Assembly: GCF_003815715.1 (NCBI RefSeq)
Contig: NZ_CP033922.1
Span: 3,458,001 to 3,522,000, forward strand
Direction: 5' to 3'
Source of the DNA: Chryseobacterium sp. G0162
GTDB taxonomy: Bacteria; Bacteroidota; Bacteroidia; Flavobacteriales; Weeksellaceae
DNA: 64,000 bases
Under the pieces are notes generated by a model. The model saw nothing but the letters and a program-made list of their open reading frames with translations, had not been told where the DNA came from and ran no database searches. Below, one piece after another: positions 59,017-64,000 of the stretch (position 1 is the stretch's first letter; each line of letters begins with the position of its first letter). A program made the position numbers and the translations under genes.

Positions 59017-61389
59017 TTAATTATTACCACCATTTGCTCTGTTGGAGTCTTCAAATTTCACCTGTTTTGTAGCTCCTTTTACATTGTTATTTCCGAATTT
59101 ATAAGTAAGGGAAAGATGAACGTTTCTGGTTATTCCTTTGTATTGGTAATCAATATTGTAATCCGGATAATACTCGATTCCTTTTTCACGGTTGGTATTC
59201 AGTACATCATTCAAATAAAGGTTGACAAGAAGTTTTTTATCCATAAAACTCAACTTTAGCCCTGTATACAATGAAGAATTGGTGTAGTAATAGGTATTTC
59301 CATCTCTATTAGGAAGGCTTCCCCAAAATCCCAGTAAGAAAGTCACTGTTTTATCTTTATTGAGGAAGAAACTATTGTCTATGTTGATATTGGCACTATA
59401 TCCTGGAGGAACAGGCAGAATAGATGGGTCATAAGATTTTGCTTTGGTATAATAGCCATTAACAAAAATATTAGATTCCATCCACTTCAATTTGTTGTAG
59501 TTGTAACTGATATTGATTCCGGTTTGATTTTCATTATAGAAATTCTTAGCAATGGTGTATCTATAATTCTCATCTATCATCTGAATTCTGTCCCAGCTGT
59601 CTTTATTGTAACTGTGATACAGCGTAATGTTGAATTTGTTATTCAAAACATATCCGAATTCAAAATTATCCGAAAATGAAGGGAGCAGATACGGGTTTCC
59701 GGTAGTATACTCAAAGTTGGAGGTGAAATACTTAAATGGATTCAGATTTCCAAAATAAGGACGTGAAATTCTGCGGGAATAGCTTAGTGAAAAAGAATTG
59801 TTTTCATTAGGCTTATAACTTAAATAAGCCGTGGGGAAGAATTTACCATATTTGATCGTTGTGGAAATATTATCATTCATAGAAATACCCTCCAGTGTTG
59901 TGTATTCGTAACGTAGTCCCGCCTTTGCATCCCATTTATCATTGATCTTAAAGTTGGTTGAAAAATAAGCAGCATAGTTTTCTTCGTTATAAAGGAATGT
60001 ATTGGTTTTACCGGCATTAAGCTGATTTTGTCCGTTGATAATGTCGAAGAAATTAAACTCCGAATCATTTTTGATCTTTGTATACTTTAGCCCGGATTCT
60101 GTTTTTATTTTACCAAATGTTTTTTCCAGATCAGCCTGTCCTGAATAAATTCTGTATTTACTGATAGGATTAGCCATGGTATAAACTTCTTGCGGAGTAT
60201 AGGTATTGGAGAAGTTTCTCGCGTTGGAATTATTCAGCATCAAATTAGCTGTTACATTCAGCTTTCCTCCTGTACTGTCTATTTTAGCTTCATAAAATGC
60301 AGTGGCATTATGAACATCTCTGCTGTTTCTGTTGTTGAAATCAGAAGAAATAGTAATGATTTCTTTTCCATTGAAACGGGTCGATTCACTTACGCCTATT
60401 TCTTTAGGATTACTATGGGAGTAGTTATAGTTGATTCCGAAAAGATGTTTATCATTGATCTTATATTCAGCCTTTATATTTCCGCTTTTGTATTTGTAAT
60501 TATTAAGATTGTCACCATCTTTGTTCCAGTAATTGTTATTGGTGATACCGGACATATTATTGTAAATATTATACTGCCAATAGTTATCTCCGGCTGATAG
60601 ATTGGTACTTAATGAGAGCTTTTCTCCCTGATAATTAAAGGTAGCACCTCCTCTGGAAGAAACGGTAGGTTTTCCCCAAAAATAATTTCCTGAGGTCTGA
60701 ATGGAACCATTCCAGCCCAGATTGGCATTTTTCTTAAGAATAATATTAATGAGTCCGCTTTTTCCTTCTGCATCATATTTTGCAGGAGGTGTGGTAATAA
60801 CTTCAATTTTAAGAATATCATCAGAACGGATTGTCTTCAGATAATTGATAAGTTCCTGTCCATTCAGGTTCAGGAGTCTGTCATTAATCATTACAGCGAC
60901 ATTACTTTTCCCGGCAATACTTATCGCTTCGTCACTGGTTTTTACCATAGGTGTTTTAGCGAGAGCTTCTATAGCATCAATTCCCTGAGATGCTACAGAA
61001 TTCTCAACATTGAAGACCAAACGGTCTACTTTTCTCTCGAATAATTTTTTCATTGCAGTAACGGTTACTCCTTCTACTTTCTGTACCACAGGTTCATCCT
61101 TGATCTGAATGTCCTTTCTTGCATTTCCTTTTACTGTAATTTTCTCACTGTTGGTTTTTACCCCGTCTTTTATAATCTCAAGTAGATAATTCCCATCCTC
61201 CTTCAAAGGAATTTTGAATAAACCTTTTTCATCTGTGATTGCAGAAAATTTAATATCATTTTTTGTGATGAGTACTTCAGTTTCCGCTATCGGTTTATTT
61301 TCTTTGTCTGTAACAGTCCCTTCTACACTTTGTGCCAATGCGAATGAAGATGAAACAAGACTTAAAAGAAGAATAATTTTCCGGTTCAT
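59017..61389 (-). CDS. TonB-dependent outer-membrane receptor (CarboxypepD_reg + OMP beta-barrel)
   Basis: 790 aa. Signal peptide MNRKIILLLSLVSSSFALAQ, then a carboxypeptidase-regulatory-like domain (SVEGTVTDKENKPIAETEVL), a plug remnant (AIEALAKTPMVKTSDEAISI) and a large barrel. This belongs to the outer-membrane beta-barrel family 3 type common in Bacteroidota. ATG 61389 starts the signal peptide; an upstream ATG adds 25 residues. Divergent from a Crp/Fnr regulator with closely spaced promoters. Ligand unknown. Confidence 0.88.
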   Translation of the reverse strand: MNRKIILLLSLVSSSFALAQSVEGTVTDKENKPIAETEVLITKNDIKFSAITDEKGLFKIPLKEDGNYLLEIIKDGVKTNSEKITVKGNARKDIQIKDEPVVQKVEGVTVTAMKKLFERKVDRLVFNVENSVASQGIDAIEALAKTPMVKTSDEAISIAGKSNVAVMINDRLLNLNGQELINYLKTIRSDDILKIEVITTPPAKYDAEGKSGLINIILKKNANLGWNGSIQTSGNYFWGKPTVSSRGGATFNYQGEKLSLSTNLSAGDNYWQYNIYNNMSGITNNNYWNKDGDNLNNYKYKSGNIKAEYKINDKHLFGINYNYSHSNPKEIGVSESTRFNGKEIITISSDFNNRNSRDVHNATAFYEAKIDSTGGKLNVTANLMLNNSNARNFSNTYTPQEVYTMANPISKYRIYSGQADLEKTFGKIKTESGLKYTKIKNDSEFNFFDIINGQNQLNAGKTNTFLYNEENYAAYFSTNFKINDKWDAKAGLRYEYTTLEGISMNDNISTTIKYGKFFPTAYLSYKPNENNSFSLSYSRRISRPYFGNLNPFKYFTSNFEYTTGNPYLLPSFSDNFEFGYVLNNKFNITLYHSYNKDSWDRIQMIDENYRYTIAKNFYNENQTGINISYNYNKLKWMESNIFVNGYYTKAKSYDPSILPVPPGYSANINIDNSFFLNKDKTVTFLLGFWGSLPNRDGNTYYYTNSSLYTGLKLSFMDKKLLVNLYLNDVLNTNREKGIEYYPDYNIDYQYKGITRNVHLSLTYKFGNNNVKGATKQVKFEDSNRANGGNN

Positions 61390-61461
61390 ATTTAGCTTTT
61401 TATACAAGACAATTATTTTGCAGAGAATATTACATGGGGCTGTGAAAAATCTTTTTCTTTG

Positions 61462-61469
61462 CAAAAATA
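61462..61469 (-). promoter_or_regulatory. -7 promoter box of TonB receptor gene
   Basis: TATTTTTG on the minus strand, about 72 nt before the start codon. Confidence 0.5.
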
Positions 61470-61487
61470 TTTGAGTATTCTTTTGAT

Positions 61488-61495
61488 TATTTTTG
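61488..61495 (+). promoter_or_regulatory. -7 promoter box of Crp/Fnr gene
   Basis: TATTTTTG, 23 nt before the ATG at 61519. Eighteen bases separate it from the divergent box at 61462. Confidence 0.5.
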
Positions 61496-61518
61496 TAATA
61501 GATATAAACTCAACTTCA

Positions 61519-62094
61519 ATGCACGATAAGCTTCTACAATACATGTGTTCCAGCCATGATTTTTCTCCAAAAGAAATTGAAATGGTTCAACAGTATTTCG
61601 AGCCTGTATCTTTTTTAAAAAATACTGTGATAGAAGAGCCTGGTAAGGTTCCTAATTATCTTTATTATATTGTTTCGGGGTATCTCAGACTTTTTTATCT
61701 GGATCAGAACGGAAATGAAGTAACAACACATATCAATTGTCCACCCGGATTTTTCACCTCTTATTCTCATTTTATCAACAGAACCGTTTCTGATCATAGC
61801 GTGGAGTGCATTACGGCCTGTGAACTTTTGAGAATTAGCAAAGAAGATCTCGATCATCTTGTCGCTGAAAGTCAGGTAATGAAAGATTTTAGTATTTCAG
61901 TATTTCAGCATTCTATTGCCTATAATGAAAACCGTTCCAGAGAATTGTCAACGTTGAACGCCGAAGAACGCTATGTTAAACTATTAAAGGATTATCCGGA
62001 AATTATTCAGCATGTTCCTATTCAATATATTGCTTCATTTTTGGGGATGAAACCGGAAAGTCTGAGCAGAATCAGAAGAAAAATAATTAACTAA
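61519..62094 (+). CDS. Crp/Fnr family transcriptional regulator
   Basis: 191 aa. Cyclic-nucleotide-binding-fold N-domain (VPNYLYYIVSGYLRLFYLDQ, GNEVTTHINCPPGFFTSYSH) and a short C-terminal HTH (QYIASFLGMKPESLSRIRRK). No cAMP-binding signature or Fe-S cysteines are evident. This is the Bacteroidota type of unknown effector. ATG 61519 is downstream of the -7 box; an upstream ATG would precede it. Likely regulates the divergent TonB receptor or the SDR downstream. Confidence 0.88.
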   Translation: MHDKLLQYMCSSHDFSPKEIEMVQQYFEPVSFLKNTVIEEPGKVPNYLYYIVSGYLRLFYLDQNGNEVTTHINCPPGFFTSYSHFINRTVSDHSVECITACELLRISKEDLDHLVAESQVMKDFSISVFQHSIAYNENRSRELSTLNAEERYVKLLKDYPEIIQHVPIQYIASFLGMKPESLSRIRRKIIN

Positions 62095-62153
62095 CAAAAG
62101 TCAAGTGGTTTCGTAAGCAGGAGCATGAACTTTGCTGCATTAAAATCAATGCA

Positions 62154-63173
62154 ATGACAAAGAATAATCTAAGCCTCGTTTCAGGAGCTAATGGACATTT
62201 AGGAAATAATTTAGTCAGGTTTTTATTGAAACAAAGCGTTCAGGTAAGGGCAACAGTACGCAATATCCAAAATACAAAACCTTTTGAAGGACTGAACTGC
62301 GAGCTGATGCAGGCTGATATTACAGATAAAGCCTCTTTTGTAAAAGCTCTTCAGGGAGTAGAAACCTTTTATGCAGTAGGAGCTTCCTTTAAATTATGGG
62401 CTAAAGATCCTAAGAAAGAAATTTATGATGTCAATATCAAAGGAACCCGAAATACTATTGAAGCGGCAGCCGAAGCTGGAGTAAAGAAAATAGTCTATGT
62501 AAGTTCTATTGCAGCACTTGATTATACTCAATTACCCATAAAGGAAAGCAATGGGTATAATCCGGATCGTAGGGATATGTACTATAATTCTAAAAATGAT
62601 GGTGAAAAATTAGCTTTTGAACTGGCAGCAAAGCTTGGGGTAGAACTTGTTTCCGTTATGCCATCTGCGATGATTGGAAGTGAATCATTTCTGCCTTTAA
62701 ATGTATCTTATGGAGTACTAAAGCTTATTCTGAATAAACAGATTCCCGTAGATACAAAGATTACCCTGAATTGGGTAGATGTGAAAGATGTTGCGGAAGG
62801 ATGTTATCTGGCAGCCCAAAAAGGACGCTCTGGAGAACGGTATATTCTGGCCAATGAAAAATGCATGACCATTACCGATACAACGATTTTGGCCAATAGA
62901 CTATATCCGGATCTAAAATTAAAAGTTCCCAATTCTGTTCCCAAAGGAATTCTTTATACGATTGCTGCTTTGATGGAATTCACGGCAAAGTTGAGTGGTA
63001 AAGCTCCGGTATTGACGAGGAAAGATATTTCAATGTTTTCCGGATTGCAACAGGATTTTGATATTTCCAAAGCCAGAAATGAATTGGGTTTTAATCCAAA
63101 AAGTCCTGAACAGGCTGTAAAGGAAGCCTTTGATTATTTACTAAAGAATCCAGAACTTTTAAAGGAAGTTTAG
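62154..63173 (+). CDS. NAD(P)-dependent epimerase/reductase, extended SDR
   Basis: 339 aa. Rossmann motif SGANGHLGNNLV, KIVYVSSIAAL (Ser), and the catalytic Tyr-Lys in MYYNSKNDGEK. Most like dihydroflavonol-4-reductase-type extended SDRs. Begins 59 nt after the Crp/Fnr regulator on the same strand, so possibly co-expressed with it. Substrate unknown. Confidence 0.9.
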   Translation: MTKNNLSLVSGANGHLGNNLVRFLLKQSVQVRATVRNIQNTKPFEGLNCELMQADITDKASFVKALQGVETFYAVGASFKLWAKDPKKEIYDVNIKGTRNTIEAAAEAGVKKIVYVSSIAALDYTQLPIKESNGYNPDRRDMYYNSKNDGEKLAFELAAKLGVELVSVMPSAMIGSESFLPLNVSYGVLKLILNKQIPVDTKITLNWVDVKDVAEGCYLAAQKGRSGERYILANEKCMTITDTTILANRLYPDLKLKVPNSVPKGILYTIAALMEFTAKLSGKAPVLTRKDISMFSGLQQDFDISKARNELGFNPKSPEQAVKEAFDYLLKNPELLKEV

Positions 63174-63175
63174 AA

Positions 63176-63790
63176 TTATAGCTGAATAATAGAACCTTTA
63201 TAAAATTTAGTCAGGTCATACAGGTCATTGAAGTATTTTTGGAGATCTGTATTGCTTTTTTCATCAATATTTTTTAATGCCGAATGACTTTCTGCCAATG
63301 TATATAAAGTTGGGTAATCAGGTTTCAGATAATCAGAAAGAATGTTTTCTTTACCTTGTTCCCTGTTGATTATTTCTGTAAGGAATATTCCGTAGATCAG
63401 GAATTGATTAAAATTCTGAGCATTGACAATATAATTCATATTTTCCTGAGAAAGTTTTTCATAATCAGAAAGAACCTGTAGGAAATTTGCAGTGTGTAAT
63501 GGGGATTGAATTTCATAAAAAAGATCAATTCCATTGATAAACAGCTGAGTTTTTATTTCTTCATGATCAGAAGGGTAAGCTTTGCTAAACCATAAAAATA
63601 TATTTAAAAGTTCTTGTCTGTTAAGTTCTTCCACAGAATCTTTTACTTTATCCTTGATGATTTCAAGACTTGCTCTTCCATCAGGCTGGAGAAAGCTCAG
63701 AAAATTTTCCTCTTCACGACAAAGCTTATTGTACAAATTGATTTTGGCAATATTTGGATTGGTTTTGATGAAATAAAGTTCTTCTGTCAT
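63176..63790 (-). CDS. Hypothetical all-helical protein, 204 aa
   Basis: I do not recognise it. Predicted to be almost entirely alpha helical, rich in Glu, Asn and Leu (EEENFLSFLQPDGRASLEII; NRQELLNIFLWFSKAYPSDH), with no signal peptide or metal motif. Ends 2 nt from the SDR stop codon on the other strand, with no room for a terminator. Confidence 0.6.
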   Translation of the reverse strand: MTEELYFIKTNPNIAKINLYNKLCREEENFLSFLQPDGRASLEIIKDKVKDSVEELNRQELLNIFLWFSKAYPSDHEEIKTQLFINGIDLFYEIQSPLHTANFLQVLSDYEKLSQENMNYIVNAQNFNQFLIYGIFLTEIINREQGKENILSDYLKPDYPTLYTLAESHSALKNIDEKSNTDLQKYFNDLYDLTKFYKGSIIQL

Positions 63791-63926
63791 AACGAATTAC
63801 CAAATATTTTTATTGAAATGGTAATTAAAGATACAAAATATGCTGAAACATAGATTGAAAAATGTTATGCGATGAATGGAATGCATTTGGGGATGTAAGC
63901 TGAAAGATCGAGGCAGGAAGTTGTAA

Positions 63927-63943
63927 ACCACATAGAAACATAG
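63927..63943 (+). repeat. ACCACATAG-type intergenic repeat, copy 2
   Basis: ACCACATAGAAACATAG in the gene-free end of the window (63791-64000). Related to 12690-12706. Confidence 0.5.
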
Positions 63944-64000
63944 ATCTTTTTGATGCCAAAAGCGTTTCAAAAGTTATTTTAGACCGAAAACAGTCATTGA

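Overview
This is an AT-rich chromosomal window from a flavobacterium. Chryseobacterium or a close Weeksellaceae relative fits best. Three things point there: the gene content (PssA, YqgE, OstA-like, DUF3109, DUF2147, TonB receptors of Bacteroidota type, AqpZ, class-specific small membrane proteins), the weak or absent Shine-Dalgarno sequences, and about twenty matches to the Bacteroidota -7 promoter box TAnnTTTG just upstream of genes. Most of the window is ordinary core genome. I saw no rRNA, tRNA, CRISPR array, prophage or intact insertion sequence.

Layout. 1-3 kb: glyoxylate shunt (malate synthase, cut by the window edge, then isocitrate lyase). 3-7.5 kb: Skp/OmpH chaperone, a thioesterase, a secreted serine hydrolase fused to a glycogen-binding-like domain, and an erythromycin-esterase-like protein. 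7.8-13.6 kb: membrane TPR-LuxR regulator (minus), QueD, LpxH, a LuxE-like acyl-protein synthetase carrying an in-frame repeat, a nuclease-like protein, AqpZ. 13.8-18.8 kb: a D,D-peptidase-like protein, an unknown protein, a 7-TM protein with a NarL-type two-component pair, and a DUF2235/Tle1-like protein whose nucleophile serine is glycine. 19-27 kb: ABC-F ATPase, a probable metal-uptake cluster (small Cys/His protein, ZnuD-like TonB receptor, lipoprotein), trigger factor. 27-32 kb: a mostly minus-strand housekeeping block ending at PssA. 32-45 kb: LTA-synthase-like enzyme, PdhB, Kup, Fur, OstA-like protein, two aminotransferase-family proteins, amidase, and YqgE divergent from PdxH. 45.9-48 kb: HU, PanD, a flippase-like membrane protein.

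48.1-54 kb is a six-gene, same-strand Ter stress operon: two TerD calcium-binding paralogues, two vWA (TerY-like) proteins, a PP2C phosphatase and a Ser/Thr kinase with a zinc ribbon. This is the TerY-phosphorylation triad known from comparative genomics. A long hairpin separates the TerD pair from the vWA genes.

54.3-64 kb: acetyltransferases, TyrS, a TetR regulator facing a short membrane-protein operon, a TonB receptor divergent from a Crp/Fnr regulator, and a reductase-like SDR. The most interesting items here lie outside the large genes. First, a 31-codon leader ORF with clustered Tyr codons plus a perfect terminator hairpin sits just upstream of tyrS, with an alternative pairing that makes a convincing attenuator. 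Second, a 24-bp perfect palindrome between tetR and an unlisted 44-aa membrane protein is translationally coupled to a second membrane protein. Third, a set of genes has the -7 box exactly 3-5 nt before the start codon, which predicts leaderless mRNAs.
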